Source of the DNA: Sphingorhabdus sp. EL138
GTDB taxonomy: Bacteria > Pseudomonadota > Alphaproteobacteria > Sphingomonadales > Sphingomonadaceae
Direction of reading: 5' to 3'
Length of the DNA: 60,209 bases
NCBI RefSeq assembly: GCF_945862485.1
Contig: NZ_CAMAYF010000012.1
Coordinates: forward strand, 1 to 60,209
Position 1 is the first letter of the stretch; each line of letters starts with the position of its first letter. The translations under genes were made by a program, and so were the position numbers. A model generated the notes under the pieces. That model did no database searches and had not been told where the DNA came from. It was given only the letters and a program-made list of their open reading frames with translations. This document shows positions 27,313 through 36,142 of the stretch, one piece after another.

Positions 27313-28515
27313 CTAGCGCAATCCGTGACCCATTTGTGGATCGGCGATGTTTGCTATCAATTTCCTTCTTTGATCAAAATTGGTCGCACGGATGTCAGCG
27401 ATGCCATGTTCGGTGATAATGATATCAACATCACTCTGTGCCGACGTTACATAACCACTGGTGAGGTACGGGACGATGCGGCTTATTGTTCCGCGTTCGT
27501 TGACAGAAGGTAGAGCCAGAATAGCAAGGCCATTTGCGGATGCATGGGCCGCACGGAAATAGTCTGTTTGTCCGCTTGAAGCCCCGACGTAGCGGTCACC
27601 AAGATATTCCGCATTTGCCTGACCACGCAGGTCCACCTCAATGGCCGAATTTATCGCCAGAAATGGGGACCCCGCAATGGGTTGAACAAGGCGCGCGGGA
27701 GGCGCAAACCCAAGCAAGCCCTTTGGCGATAGGCTGCTGTAAATGCTGCTGCCAACGGCCAGTGATGCGAGACATGAGTCGGGAGTGGCCTCATCGACAG
27801 CACCTGCGGCAACCAGTTCTAGAAACCAGTCCCCAACCATCCCGCACCGAATGCGCAAACCGCGGCGATCAATCAGAGCATGGGCAATAGCTGCAGAGAG
27901 TTTACCGATGCCCAGTTGCAGGGTGGCCCCATCAGGCACGAGTCTGGCGACCTCGCGGGCTACTCGTCTCTGCAATTCTCCTGCAGGCTCAGCCGGCAAT
28001 TCAGGCAGCGGAGTCTCACTATTTAGCGCCATAACTACCTCGCTGCTATGCAGGCGACAGTCACTGCGCGTTGCTGGTATATTGTCATTGACCTCGACGA
28101 TCACGACCCTGGCATTTTGAGCTGCTTCCCAAACATAATCTACCGCCGGTCCAAGACTGTGATAACCCTCCGCGTCCATTGGAGCGACTTGCAGTAGCAC
28201 CACATCAATAGGCATTTTGCCCGACGTCAGTGCGGTGCTGAGTTGCGACATGGAGAAGGGAATGACTTGTGCTCGAGAACGTCCGACAAGAGACCCAATT
28301 GTACCCAAGCCGCAATAAGTGGAGATACGCAGTGAGGCAGGAATGTCGCCCTTCCATGCAGCGTTAAGCGAATAGCCGCAAAAAACCTCGATCTCGGTAA
28401 GCTGACGGGCTACGTCGAACATCTCTGCGACGAGCCCTTGTGGCTCGCCAGTCGCTTGGCCAATCATGATGCGATCGCCGGACCGCAGATGTTCGGAAAG
28501 AACGGAGGCGGTCAT
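27313..28515 (-). CDS. Acetyl-CoA hydrolase/transferase family CoA-transferase (family I)
   Basis: A 400-residue protein of the acetyl-CoA hydrolase / 4-hydroxybutyrate CoA-transferase family. Seen: GDRIMIGQATGEPQGL near the N-terminus, LQLGIGKLSAAIAHAL in the middle, and the C-terminal RIVPYLTSGYVTSAQSDV followed by ITEHGIADIR. These enzymes move CoA from acetyl-CoA or propionyl-CoA to an acid such as 4-hydroxybutyrate. In an operon with a kinase acting on hydroxyacyl-CoAs, activation of a hydroxy acid is a natural role. Last gene of the seven-gene leftward operon that starts at 35221. Confidence 0.87.
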   Translation of the reverse strand: MTASVLSEHLRSGDRIMIGQATGEPQGLVAEMFDVARQLTEIEVFCGYSLNAAWKGDIPASLRISTYCGLGTIGSLVGRSRAQVIPFSMSQLSTALTSGKMPIDVVLLQVAPMDAEGYHSLGPAVDYVWEAAQNARVVIVEVNDNIPATRSDCRLHSSEVVMALNSETPLPELPAEPAGELQRRVAREVARLVPDGATLQLGIGKLSAAIAHALIDRRGLRIRCGMVGDWFLELVAAGAVDEATPDSCLASLAVGSSIYSSLSPKGLLGFAPPARLVQPIAGSPFLAINSAIEVDLRGQANAEYLGDRYVGASSGQTDYFRAAHASANGLAILALPSVNERGTISRIVPYLTSGYVTSAQSDVDIIITEHGIADIRATNFDQRRKLIANIADPQMGHGLR

Positions 28516-28521
28516 GTTCAG

Positions 28522-29649
28522 TTATTCCAAGTCAGATTTTACTTTTAGATGTTCAGGCAGCTGGCCAGCAATGGTCAGGGTCATGCTGGCGGAGCCGCTA
28601 CTCCCTTTGCCTTCCACATCGGCAGTAATGGAAACGGGTTGGATGCGGTGCCAGTGCACTTTTTCAGTACCATCCGGCAAAATTACTTTAGCCGGGTGCG
28701 AGACATCCCAAACGTCCGATTCAAGGTGATTATCGCCGCGCCATGCCCCGAGACCGCGGCCATCATTATAGCCACCACTGTAGCCTAGGCCTTGCATTGC
28801 GATGGACGGACCTAGCGCTACCACATCCAAATTCAGTGTCTGACCATTTTGCAAAGTCGCCACCACCCCGGCTCGACGGAAACGTCTGGTGCCCTCGTGT
28901 AGCTCAACTTCAAGCGCAATATCGGTTACATGGTGGGATATATGGGTCTCACGCTCTGTTATGACGCCGGTTGTATAAGGCAAATCATCGCCCCGTCCGG
29001 AAAATAAGAGGCTTCCGCTCATCGTTGAAGTCGAAAAGAATAGGAACGCCATAACATGGCCCTTTTCCGACAAGGGCACCTTCGGACCCGTCACCGGCTC
29101 GGGCACGCCCATGCCACGCCTGACGCCCCAGCTATGGTCGCGGCAAGACCACCAATTGTCGATATCAATGCGCTTGCCATCAACTTCTAAAAAGCCTGAT
29201 GCAGTGCCGATTTGGTCAAAACGGCGATAATCCTCCACTGTCCGGCCATGTAATCGCGTATAGTGTGGATCTTCCTCATGCGCCGGTTCCACGCACTCCC
29301 ATTGAATATGGCCATGCAGCGCGCCGTCATTTGGTTCGACCATAATATCAAAAGATTTGAGCGCTTCTATTGGTGTGATTCGCAATGGTCCGCAGACTGT
29401 TTCAACACTGCCGTTCAGTGAGCGTGAAACACGAAGATTATGCTGTTTGCCGTCAACGATCATGACCGCGCCGGCATCAAGAACATTCATATTGCGGTAG
29501 GCGCCCATGGTGATCTGGATCGCTACACGCCCATCGCCCGAATAGATGGCAAACCAATAACGGTCGAAAAATCGTGGATCGCTTGTCCAAACATGGTCAA
29601 ACGTCGTCGGCAACTGATGCCATAATGTGTCGTCAAGAGCAGTTAGCAT
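28522..29649 (-). CDS. AttH/CrtC-like lipocalin-fold protein, function unknown
   Basis: A 375-residue soluble protein with the two-part beta-rich pattern of the AttH / hydroxyneurosporene-synthase-like group (DUF7064/7065 type). Seen: DPRFFDRYWFAIYSGDGRVA near the start and DNWWSCRDHSWGVRRG in the middle, the most typical segment. Members accompany hydrophobic-substrate operons in sphingomonads and mycobacteria, but no reaction is established. ATG at 29649 (MLTALDDTLW) was preferred to an upstream start at 29715, which would overlap the next gene. Spacing to neighbours is 4-6 bp, so it is part of the same operon. Confidence 0.7.
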   Translation of the reverse strand: MLTALDDTLWHQLPTTFDHVWTSDPRFFDRYWFAIYSGDGRVAIQITMGAYRNMNVLDAGAVMIVDGKQHNLRVSRSLNGSVETVCGPLRITPIEALKSFDIMVEPNDGALHGHIQWECVEPAHEEDPHYTRLHGRTVEDYRRFDQIGTASGFLEVDGKRIDIDNWWSCRDHSWGVRRGMGVPEPVTGPKVPLSEKGHVMAFLFFSTSTMSGSLLFSGRGDDLPYTTGVITERETHISHHVTDIALEVELHEGTRRFRRAGVVATLQNGQTLNLDVVALGPSIAMQGLGYSGGYNDGRGLGAWRGDNHLESDVWDVSHPAKVILPDGTEKVHWHRIQPVSITADVEGKGSSGSASMTLTIAGQLPEHLKVKSDLE

Positions 29650-29653
29650 AAGG

Positions 29654-30118
29654 TCACGTTTCCGGAGTTGATGTGATGATGGCAGGTGCGTTCGGCACAT
29701 AACGCATGGGCGCACGAGCAGCCCGGTTGATCATATGGATTTCGATAGAACGGCGAATTTCAGGCGTGAGATCCGGGCTGCAGACAGCCTCTGCGAGCAA
29801 GGCGCGGAGCAACCTGTTGCGTTCCTCGATGGCTGCGCCATCAGCAACGTCAGGTTCACCTGCTTGTGCCGCTGTGTCAATACGCCCGACAAGATCCGTC
29901 TTAACCGCCGGTTGCATCGCCAAGAGCAGACTTAACGTCGCCACATTGTCATCTCGCAGAAATCCGGCAACCTTGGGCAGGGCTACCTTTAACATACGGA
30001 GGTTTGCAATCAGATTGTCAAGGATGGTCCGAGCATAGGAGTCCGAAACGCAAGGAGCGACCACCGTCTCCAATATGCGACATGTTCCTTGCAATTGTTC
30101 TTCCACCGTTGGTCTCAT
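29654..30118 (-). CDS. DUF6285-like small partner of the kinase (LvaB-like)
   Basis: A 154-residue, helical, soluble protein: MRPTVEEQLQGTCRILETVV, then IANLRMLKVALPKV, and a C-terminal ERNRLLRALLAEAV. ATG at 30118 overlaps the stop of the phosphotransferase gene (ATGA), so the two are translated together. Small proteins of this type (DUF6285) travel with APH-like phosphotransferases. The studied case is LvaB of Pseudomonas putida, needed by the kinase LvaA in levulinate catabolism. Assignment rests on gene order, size and weak similarity rather than strict motifs. Confidence 0.6.
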   Translation of the reverse strand: MRPTVEEQLQGTCRILETVVAPCVSDSYARTILDNLIANLRMLKVALPKVAGFLRDDNVATLSLLLAMQPAVKTDLVGRIDTAAQAGEPDVADGAAIEERNRLLRALLAEAVCSPDLTPEIRRSIEIHMINRAARAPMRYVPNAPAIITSTPET

Positions 30119-31128
30119 CGCGCCCCCGACATCATATGAAACATGGGCCGGTATAACCATGATGGGGTTTGAAAAACACGGTTGTAACGTTCCGATACAA
30201 ATTCATGAACGGCGGTCAGTTGAATTACCGACAGTTTCCAGCAGGAGAACACATTCCACCAAGTGAGAGCAGCGTCGCTGACTTTACGGCCGGTCAGCTT
30301 GCTATACGCCGCAACAATTTGCGCGCGCTCCCAATGCCCAGCAATCTGGTGTTCGCTTTTACGCACGGGGTTCGTAATCCACCCCAGATCTTCAAGTGGG
30401 TCCCCTAGATGCGCGGTTTCCCAATCGAGCTTTGCAGTGATAACGTTGCCCTCGATCAAAGCGTTGCCGGGCTTGAAATCACCGTGCACCAGCACAATTG
30501 CTTCAGCATCCGGCGCGTTATTATCCAACCAGCTCAACACATAATCCAACTCTGGATGCGGTTCGATCTGGACCCGCCGATATTCCGCCTCCCACTGGTG
30601 CAGTTCGGTTTTCGCTGGTGACTCTTGGGGCACACCCAGACATTCCCCCAGGCCATGAGTTTGCCAGTCAAATTTCTGCATATTCGCCATAAGTTCGAGG
30701 AAATCGTGGGCCAATTTTAACCGTTCGGGCAGTGGACGACTGCCATTTAGGACCATGTAATCGCAACTGCCAGAAACCCGTTCCATTACGACCGACGGCG
30801 CGCCCAGAAAGCGACCGTCGGGGTCCATCCAATGAACAACGGGGGCAGCAACCGCGCTGCCATTCAGTGCTTTGAGAACATGAAACTCGCGGGATCGCTC
30901 CGTAGTAAGTAAGGTCCCGGCCGCATCTCGCATGAGCATCAATGGGTATGCATGGGTACCGCGCACGTCTGTCCAAGAGGCATCAAACGACCAGTTCTCG
31001 CGCGAGAGGCCACCGGCTGCACGGGACAGGCCGGCAAAGGTGATCTCGCGTGCGGACGGAACCGCGTCACACATTAACGCCTTCAATCCTTCAACGACCT
31101 GCTGGGCGGGTGGGCTCATCACTGCCAT
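30115..31128 (-). CDS. APH-family phosphotransferase (LvaA-like hydroxyacyl-CoA kinase)
   Basis: A 337-residue aminoglycoside-phosphotransferase-fold kinase of the ACAD10-like group. Seen: FAGLSRAAGGLSRENWSFD at the nucleotide loop, the catalytic HGDFKPGNAL, and the metal-binding Asp in AKLDWETAHLGDP. Family members linked to catabolism (LvaA) phosphorylate the 4-hydroxyl of a 4-hydroxyacyl-CoA so it can be eliminated. Here the gene sits after a BVMO, a CoA ligase and a hydrolase, exactly where a ring-opened hydroxy acid would appear. It overlaps its small partner by 4 bp and follows the cyclase gene by 2 bp. Antibiotic resistance is unlikely. Confidence 0.85.
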   Translation of the reverse strand: MAVMSPPAQQVVEGLKALMCDAVPSAREITFAGLSRAAGGLSRENWSFDASWTDVRGTHAYPLMLMRDAAGTLLTTERSREFHVLKALNGSAVAAPVVHWMDPDGRFLGAPSVVMERVSGSCDYMVLNGSRPLPERLKLAHDFLELMANMQKFDWQTHGLGECLGVPQESPAKTELHQWEAEYRRVQIEPHPELDYVLSWLDNNAPDAEAIVLVHGDFKPGNALIEGNVITAKLDWETAHLGDPLEDLGWITNPVRKSEHQIAGHWERAQIVAAYSKLTGRKVSDAALTWWNVFSCWKLSVIQLTAVHEFVSERYNRVFQTPSWLYRPMFHMMSGAR

Positions 31129-31130
31129 CT

Positions 31131-32012
31131 TCAGAAAATAGCCATGGGGGTGATTGGACTGCCCGTGCCGCCGACAAGCGGGAGTGCAGCTGCTACGAAC
31201 AGGAATTCAGTAACACCGCTTGCTGCCAGCTCAGCCAGGACGACGCCCTCAAGAAGGGAAATACCATAATCGCGGATGAGACGTTGATGGACAGGAAAGA
31301 TCGTGGCTTCGGGAAATGGCATGGCCTCAATCGCGAAATTATCTGCTCCGACCAACGCGACCCCGGACGTTGCGAGCCAGAGAGCTGCTTCCACATCAAT
31401 GCCCGGCTCATTATTGAAGTCAACGTTGCGCGGGAGCTTGCCTGCTTGATTTTCGAGCCAACCAGTGCGGATCAAAATCGCATCTCCCTTTTGCAAGGTC
31501 GTACCGGATGCTGCTGCCAGGGACGCGAGTTCGACGGCACCAATTGACTCTCCGTCGGCAAGAGGGCCGCCTCGTCCCTTTGCTACATCAAGAAGCACAC
31601 CGCGCGTTACAATCGGCGGTAGCTTCTCTATTCCACATTTTTTCGCGCCATGAGTGCTATTTATCTCTGTGCTTGCAAAACCATTATATAGCTCATCATC
31701 ACACCAAGCATGGCACAAAGCATCGATATGCGTGCCAATATGGACGGGCATCACCACGGTATCTTCTGCGAATTGAAACCCACCCTTGGCCTTTGCCCCT
31801 CCAGCATAATCACCGCCGTCGCGGTCCATGAAATGCTGCAAGCCACCCCGGTGTCCCGGCACCGGCGTTTTCTTGGATAACGGTTGCGCGAGTGACAACA
31901 CGCGCCCCTGTTTAACCAGCACGGTCGCTTTCAAGACTTCGGTTGCAGTAATCAGGTTTGCTGCTCCGACCTCGTCAGCGTCACCCCAAAGTCCCCAAGC
32001 TTCATGCGCCAT
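31131..32012 (-). CDS. Cyclase-family metal hydrolase 1
   Basis: A 293-residue protein of the cyclase / kynurenine-formamidase-like family, recognised by the metal-binding HIGTHIDALCHAW. The family hydrolyses amides, lactones or ring C-C bonds. In this operon lactone opening after the BVMO step is the natural guess. Its start overlaps the end of the ligase gene by 11 bp and it ends 2 bp before the kinase gene. Confidence 0.85.
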   Translation of the reverse strand: MAHEAWGLWGDADEVGAANLITATEVLKATVLVKQGRVLSLAQPLSKKTPVPGHRGGLQHFMDRDGGDYAGGAKAKGGFQFAEDTVVMPVHIGTHIDALCHAWCDDELYNGFASTEINSTHGAKKCGIEKLPPIVTRGVLLDVAKGRGGPLADGESIGAVELASLAAASGTTLQKGDAILIRTGWLENQAGKLPRNVDFNNEPGIDVEAALWLATSGVALVGADNFAIEAMPFPEATIFPVHQRLIRDYGISLLEGVVLAELAASGVTEFLFVAAALPLVGGTGSPITPMAIF

Positions 32013-33594
32013 CGCTTGTCTCCATTGCGCCTACGAGTTTGGCAGCTTCCGACTTTAACGACTGGCGCATCAGCTTACCGGTCGTGGTGCAAGGCAGGCT
32101 TTCACGAATCTCGATCCGATCGGGTAGTTTATAGCTTGATACAATTTTTCGGCAGTGCGCGATCAGCGCATCTTCTGAGAGCGAAGAGCCCGTTGCCAGA
32201 ACGATAAAGGCAATGATCGTCTCTCCCCGTTTACTGTCCGGCACACCAACGACCGCGGCTTCGGCAACGTCCGCATGCTGCATCAGAACATCTTCAACCT
32301 CGGTCGGTGAAACGTTAATACCAGCGCGCTTGATCATTTCCGAATTACGGCCAAGAAAGACGATCTCCCCTTCTGCGGTCAGCGTTCCGATATCGCCGGT
32401 GCGATACCAACCGTCTTTCGTGAAAATTTGCGCATTGTGGATGGCGCTTTGTCCACCATAGCCACGCATTATATAACCCCTAACCTCTATGAGCCCGGCC
32501 GAGCCGCGCATCACGGGCTTTCCAGATTCGACATCAATAAAGCGGATATGCACCCCCGGCAAAGGTGGTCCCTGACTGGCAGACCGCCGTTCCAGTGGCC
32601 AGTCATGCGGCGTAACGCAGCAGTTGCCATATGTTTCACTTGATCCGTAAATGTTGCAAATTTGCGCTGCCCCAAGGATGCTCGCGGCGTTGATCACGTC
32701 TTGCGGATTGCCAATGGTTAACCCGGTACGCAGGCTACGGGTACGTTCCGAGTTAAAATCATCATGTCCAATCAGTGCGCTCGTCATGCCAGGCAGGGTA
32801 TAAATTGCCGTGCATTGGTGCGTCTCAATGATCGAAAGTGCCGCACCTGGTTCGAACCGTTCCTGCAATACGAGCGTCGCGCCATGGGTAAAGGTCGCCG
32901 GCAGGGCATTCGCGGCCCCGTAGGCCCAGAACAATGGAACCGACGCTAAGACGCGGTCGCTCGGGACGAGGCCTTGCCGCTCCCCAATATTGAAACCGTT
33001 TTCAATTAGTCCATAATGCGCAAGCCGAACCGCCTTGGGTTTGCTGGTTGAACCGGAGGTATATAGAATAAGGCAATCGTCGGTAGCGCTTGGTCCATCG
33101 CCTGGCGGCAGATCAATCTGTGCACTTGCGAATATTGATTCATAGCACAGCCATTCTTCATCCGGAGCGGTGCCATTGACCATGACGAGCATCCGCAAGT
33201 TCGGAAGGCGAGGACGGAGTTCGCTCAGATTGGTAACGAAATTTTCCTTGCCCACTGATGCGACCGAAAAAAGTATCTCAACATCCGCATCGGCAAGGAT
33301 GAACTCCAATTCGGCTTGGGTGGACCAAGTGCTGATAGGCACCAGCACCGCGCCCGCAGCCAGTGCGCCAAAGCAGATTTCGATCCATTCGGTTCGGTTG
33401 CTGGCGAGCAAGCCGACCCGGTCGCCGCGCTTCACACCTCGCGCGCGCAGGCCCGAAGCAAGCTCTGCGGCACGGCGTGCCAGTTCAGCGTAGCTTGTTA
33501 CTCGGCCGTCCGAAATTACAGCTGCACAATCTCCATGTCGCAGCGCTTGCTCACAGAGGAGGTCTGGCAGAGTGCGGCTGAACGGCGCGCCCAT
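32002..33594 (-). CDS. Acyl-CoA ligase (AMP-forming) 2
   Basis: A 530-residue ANL ligase. Seen: P-loop [25 protein letters not shown], hinge YRTGDIGTLTAEGEIVFLGR, and the A10 Lys in TTTGKLMRQSL. It would convert the hydroxy or keto acid of this pathway to its CoA thioester. ATG at 33594 (MGAPFSRTLPDLL) begins 1 bp after the monooxygenase 3 stop and starts at the usual family point; an upstream in-frame start at 33684 would lie within the neighbour. Confidence 0.9.
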   Translation of the reverse strand: MGAPFSRTLPDLLCEQALRHGDCAAVISDGRVTSYAELARRAAELASGLRARGVKRGDRVGLLASNRTEWIEICFGALAAGAVLVPISTWSTQAELEFILADADVEILFSVASVGKENFVTNLSELRPRLPNLRMLVMVNGTAPDEEWLCYESIFASAQIDLPPGDGPSATDDCLILYTSGSTSKPKAVRLAHYGLIENGFNIGERQGLVPSDRVLASVPLFWAYGAANALPATFTHGATLVLQERFEPGAALSIIETHQCTAIYTLPGMTSALIGHDDFNSERTRSLRTGLTIGNPQDVINAASILGAAQICNIYGSSETYGNCCVTPHDWPLERRSASQGPPLPGVHIRFIDVESGKPVMRGSAGLIEVRGYIMRGYGGQSAIHNAQIFTKDGWYRTGDIGTLTAEGEIVFLGRNSEMIKRAGINVSPTEVEDVLMQHADVAEAAVVGVPDSKRGETIIAFIVLATGSSLSEDALIAHCRKIVSSYKLPDRIEIRESLPCTTTGKLMRQSLKSEAAKLVGAMETSDGA

Positions 33595-33595
33595 G

Positions 33596-35221
33596 TCAGG
33601 CGGTTTTGCTTTGGATGAAGCCCCGATAGCCCTCTGCGGCAACCTCATCGCAAATTCGGGTATAGACCCCCAACCCACCAACATAAGGAAGCATTACTCG
33701 CGGCTTTCCCGGGATGTTAGCACCCATATACCAACTGTCGGCGTGTACATGGAGTGTCCCGTTGGCGACTTCGCGGACATGTTCGACCCACTCATCTTCA
33801 GCCTGCTGGTCCGCTTCGATCAATTGCAATTCTTCGCGCGCCATGTGTATCAGGCAATTGCCCACCCATTCTACATGTTGTTCAATCGACATGACTACAT
33901 TGGTCAAAATGGACGGACTGCCGGGACCGGTCAGCGTAAAAAGATTGGGAAAGCCAGCCACCATGATTCCCAGATATGTCTTTGGCCCGTCGCTCCACTT
34001 GTCCTTCAGCGACTTGCCAGCGCGTCCCCGGATGTCGATCCGAGTTAGCGCGCCGGTGACTGCGTCATAGCCGGTGGCGAAAACAATGCTATCAACCGGA
34101 TAGAAGTCGTCGGTCGTTTCAATGCCTTCCTTGGTTATTCGCTGTATAGGCGTCGCGCGCGCATCGACTAGCGCAACATTAGCGCGGTTGAACGTCGCAT
34201 AATAATCGGTGTCGACGCAAATGCGCTTGGTACCTATCGCGTGATCAGTTGGCGTCAGTTTCGCTGCGACATCCTGATCTTGAACGATTTCCCCGATCTT
34301 CGTCCGCACATAATCGGCAGCCAGATCATTTGCTGCCTTGCTCTTGAACAGGTCATTAAAGGCATGCGTGAAATTGGCGCCACCGTGTGACCATCGAGCA
34401 TCAAATTCGCCTTGCCGTTCTTCGTTGCTCACTTCTAACGCGCTGCGCTGGCTGTACTGGTATAATGCCCCGGATTTTGATGCTTTGGCGGTTGCGCGAT
34501 GATGCGCGGCCTGTCGTTTCCAGTTTTCCTGTTCTGCGTTTGATAGCGGATAGTTCCAAGCGGGTATGCTGAAATTGGGCGTCCGCTGAAAAACCGTAAG
34601 ATGTGCAGCTTGTTGGGCAACCATAGGAGTAACCTGAATGCCTGACGACCCGGTACCGATCACTGCTACACGTTGTCCGGTAAAATCAACCGGATCGTGC
34701 GGCCATTGACCGGTGTGATACCAGGTGCCGCCAAAGTCGTCCAAGCCTTCGAAATCCGGCTTACGAGATGCGGACAGCGCGCCTGACGCCATGATGCAGT
34801 AACATGCAGTGACTGTAGTACCGTCCTCGGTTTTAACCCGCCAGATACCTGTTTCTTCGTCAAAATGCGCTGCGGTCACGCGGGTATCGAATTGAATGTC
34901 GCGCCGCAAATCGAAACGGTCTGCAACATGTTCGATATATTTCAGTATCTCAGGCTGCGCAGGATAGCGTTCGGTCCAAACCCATTCCTGCTGAAGTTGC
35001 TCATCAAACGAGTAGGAATATTCCATGCTGTATACATCGCAGCGCGCGCCGGGATAGCGGTTCCAAAACCATGTTCCGCCAACATCGCTGCCTGTCTCGA
35101 AAACACGGGCTGACAAGCCAATCTCGCGCAGTTTGTGGAGCATATAGAGTCCGGCGAAACCAGCGCCGACGACAATTGCATCATAATCCGTTTGTGGCTT
35201 TGCAGGCGAATGAGGTGACAT
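33596..35221 (-). CDS. Baeyer-Villiger monooxygenase (type I) 3
   Basis: A 541-residue FAD/NADPH monooxygenase: GAGFAG (residues 19-24), TWFWNRYPGARCDVYS, fingerprint FGGTWYHTGQWP, GTGSSG, and active-site Arg in IGTKRICVDTDYYATFNR. ATG at 35221 follows GGAGAG by about 10 bases and is preferred to a TTG at 35239. It is the first gene of a leftward seven-gene operon: BVMO, ligase 2, cyclase 1, kinase, DUF6285-like, AttH-like, CoA-transferase. Operator 4 lies 69 bp upstream. Confidence 0.92.
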   Translation of the reverse strand: MSPHSPAKPQTDYDAIVVGAGFAGLYMLHKLREIGLSARVFETGSDVGGTWFWNRYPGARCDVYSMEYSYSFDEQLQQEWVWTERYPAQPEILKYIEHVADRFDLRRDIQFDTRVTAAHFDEETGIWRVKTEDGTTVTACYCIMASGALSASRKPDFEGLDDFGGTWYHTGQWPHDPVDFTGQRVAVIGTGSSGIQVTPMVAQQAAHLTVFQRTPNFSIPAWNYPLSNAEQENWKRQAAHHRATAKASKSGALYQYSQRSALEVSNEERQGEFDARWSHGGANFTHAFNDLFKSKAANDLAADYVRTKIGEIVQDQDVAAKLTPTDHAIGTKRICVDTDYYATFNRANVALVDARATPIQRITKEGIETTDDFYPVDSIVFATGYDAVTGALTRIDIRGRAGKSLKDKWSDGPKTYLGIMVAGFPNLFTLTGPGSPSILTNVVMSIEQHVEWVGNCLIHMAREELQLIEADQQAEDEWVEHVREVANGTLHVHADSWYMGANIPGKPRVMLPYVGGLGVYTRICDEVAAEGYRGFIQSKTA

Positions 35222-35289
35222 CAGCGGCAGGCTCTCCAATCTTTTAGCATCGCACGTGGGCTATAAATTTACGCTCGACAGCACTCAAA

Positions 35290-35305
35290 TCAACACTTAT
35301 GTTGA
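35290..35305. promoter_or_regulatory. Operator 4, TCAACA-CTTA-TGTTGA
   Basis: A perfect 16-bp palindrome in the divergent region of monooxygenase 3 (left) and SDR 3 (right). Rightward, TTGAAA (35302-35307) with a 17-bp spacer to GATATT forms a promoter-like pair that the operator overlaps. Confidence 0.75.
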
Positions 35306-35360
35306 AAGCATATGATACCGAAAAGATATTTGCAATACTAACGAGTATGATTGCGAAAAT

Positions 35361-36131
35361 ATGGTCGAATTTGTAGGCAAGATTGCGTTAGTCACTGGTG
35401 CCGGAGCGGGCATTGGCCGTGCAATTGCGCTGCGGTTGGCAAGCGGTGGGGCCGATGTGGGTGTGTTTGATGTCGATGCTAACGCTGCGGAGGAGGTGGC
35501 TGAAGCTGTGCGCGACCTCGGGCGCAGGACATGTGTTGTTATCGGCGACGTCGCGCAGCGGGAAGCTGCAAGGGCCGCGGTTGCTGTGGTCGCCGCTGAA
35601 CTTGGTGGGATCGATGTTATGGTGAATAACGCTGGAATATTGCGCACCGCATCGTTTCTGGACGTCAGCGAAAGTGACTGGCATTCGACTTTTGCAACAA
35701 ATCTCGACGGAGTGTTTCATTTCAGTCAGGCTGTGTTGCCGGGAATGATAGAACGCAGGGCGGGTTGCATCATCAATATGTCCTCATGGACCGGCAAAAA
35801 AGGTGTGCCCAATCATGCTGCTTATGGTGCGACTAAGGCCGCGATCATTAATCTTACCCAAAGCCTTGCTGGTGAATTCGGTGTATCAGGCATCCGTGTT
35901 AACGCTGTCTGCCCTGGTATCATTGTTGATACCAACATGCGCGCTGAAGCGGAGGAATTGAACCGTGTTCAAAACTTGCCCGATGTAGCTGCGCGCGTGA
36001 AAAGCGTCCCGTTACGCCGTGCCGGCTACCCTTCTGAAATAGCGGAAGTTGTGGCCTTTCTGGCTTCTGACAGCGCCGCATATATGACGGGCCAGGCGAT
36101 AAACATCACGGGTGGCCACTGGATGAATTGA
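35361..36131 (+). CDS. Short-chain dehydrogenase/reductase 3
   Basis: A 256-residue classical SDR: TGAGAGIGRAIALRL, NNAG, catalytic Ser in NMSSWTGKKG, YGATK (YxxxK) and the C-terminal MTGQAINITGG. Divergent from monooxygenase 3 under a shared operator, so oxidation of an alcohol to the ketone taken by that enzyme is a reasonable role; the reaction direction is not visible in sequence. Confidence 0.88.
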   Translation: MVEFVGKIALVTGAGAGIGRAIALRLASGGADVGVFDVDANAAEEVAEAVRDLGRRTCVVIGDVAQREAARAAVAVVAAELGGIDVMVNNAGILRTASFLDVSESDWHSTFATNLDGVFHFSQAVLPGMIERRAGCIINMSSWTGKKGVPNHAAYGATKAAIINLTQSLAGEFGVSGIRVNAVCPGIIVDTNMRAEAEELNRVQNLPDVAARVKSVPLRRAGYPSEIAEVVAFLASDSAAYMTGQAINITGGHWMN

Positions 36132-36142
36132 GGATTACGCAA

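Noticed and set aside
30115-31128. APH-fold kinase as an antibiotic resistance gene
   Set aside because: It is locked in a catabolic operon with a small DUF6285-like partner and resembles ACAD10/LvaA-type kinases, not aminoglycoside resistance enzymes.
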